Origin: an uncultured Granulosicoccaceae bacterium
GTDB lineage: Bacteria > Pseudomonadota > Gammaproteobacteria > Granulosicoccales > Granulosicoccaceae
Assembly: GCA_937951695.1 (NCBI GenBank)
Contig: CALFBL010000320.1
Span: forward strand, 1-6,408
Length of the DNA: 6,408 nt
Direction: 5' to 3'
Part shown: positions 6,223-6,408 of the stretch, piece after piece
Layout of the letters: each line of letters opens with the position of its first letter
Position numbering within the stretch: the first letter of the stretch is position 1
Notes under the pieces: model-generated
Databases searched by the model: none
The model's input: the letters and a program-made list of their open reading frames with translations, nothing else
What the model was told of the DNA's origin: nothing
Made by a program: the position numbers and the translations under genes

Positions 6223-6408
6223 AGAAGTTCAGACTTGATCTGACAGTTGCCAGTTTCAGGAAGTGTCGAGGGCGTTTAAATTTCTGTGTCAATCGGTGAG
6301 TTCACTGTTTAATAGTCCTACAAATCCAGCACACGATCAAGCCGACCCTCGAAGTGTATCGCTAGCTGAGACAATGCCTCGCCCCAATTGTGCACGGGCA
6401 TCGTCCAT
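6223..6408 (-). mobile_element. Left end of a second IS256-family element, partial at window edge
   Basis: The presence of a second insertion sequence is inferred from the transposase C-terminus at 6318-6408. Its outer edge must fall between the end of attC2 (6193) and the transposase stop; the segment beginning about 6223, containing TTCAGACTTGATCTGACAG, is the best candidate, but the other end is outside the window, so the inverted repeat cannot be tested. The roughly 95 bases from 6223 to 6317 hold no other gene. Confidence 0.4.
6318..6408 (-). CDS. C-terminal end of a second IS256-family transposase, partial
   Basis: Read on the minus strand from the window edge, the frame gives 29 residues beginning WTMPVHNWGEALSQLAIHFE, then GRLDRVLDL and a TAG stop at 6318-6320. 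The pattern W..PV.NW..AL.QLAI.FEGRL is typical of the C-terminus of many IS256-family (Transposase_mut) transposases. It does not resemble the end of the complete transposase at 3814-5124, which closes with GVKFKDG, so it belongs to a different subgroup and is not a second copy of that element. The catalytic core lies outside the window, so whether this gene is intact cannot be judged. Confidence 0.7.
   Translation of the reverse strand, partial: WTMPVHNWGEALSQLAIHFEGRLDRVLDL

Overview
The window looks like an accessory region of a Gram-negative bacterium, most likely a gammaproteobacterium. This rests on three things: a type IV pilus/type II secretion-like operon, IS256-family transposons, and integron cassettes whose attC sites resemble one another as in sedentary chromosomal integrons. 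No taxonomic marker is present, so the assignment is an inference.

Positions 1-3880 (+ strand) hold four tightly packed, translationally linked genes of a pilus or pseudopilus assembly system. The first is a 5'-truncated inner-membrane protein with GspL or PilM/PilN-like layout. The second is a small bitopic coiled-coil protein with GspM/PilO-like layout. The third is a pilin-like protein with an N-terminal membrane helix and an LPCPD motif. The fourth is a prepilin with a textbook class III signal (G|FSLVE), an LPCP motif, a DPWGRALRY motif and a C-terminal WLGRSEL...LP signature. The first two probably form an inner-membrane assembly platform and the last two the (minor) pilins. The rest of the operon (secretin, ATPase, polytopic platform protein) would lie upstream and is not seen.

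Positions about 3896-5187 (- strand) hold an IS256-family insertion sequence with an apparently complete DDE transposase. Its left edge is only about 15 bp after the prepilin stop codon. The transposase frame has no stop of its own and runs out of the element into the antisense strand of the prepilin gene. No target-site duplication is visible, so the IS sits at the seam between the pilus operon and an integron array.

Positions about 5188-6193 hold part of an integron cassette array without an integrase: the tail of one cassette ending in attC1 (5372-5489), then one complete cassette of 704 bp with a single gene (5510-6076, TTG start, unknown function) ending in attC2 (6076-6193). The two attC sites are both 118 bp and clearly related. 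After attC2 comes a short non-coding stretch, then the C-terminal end of a second transposase of a different IS256 subgroup (6318-6408, - strand), which leaves the window. The array fragment is thus bracketed by two similarly oriented but different IS256-type elements.
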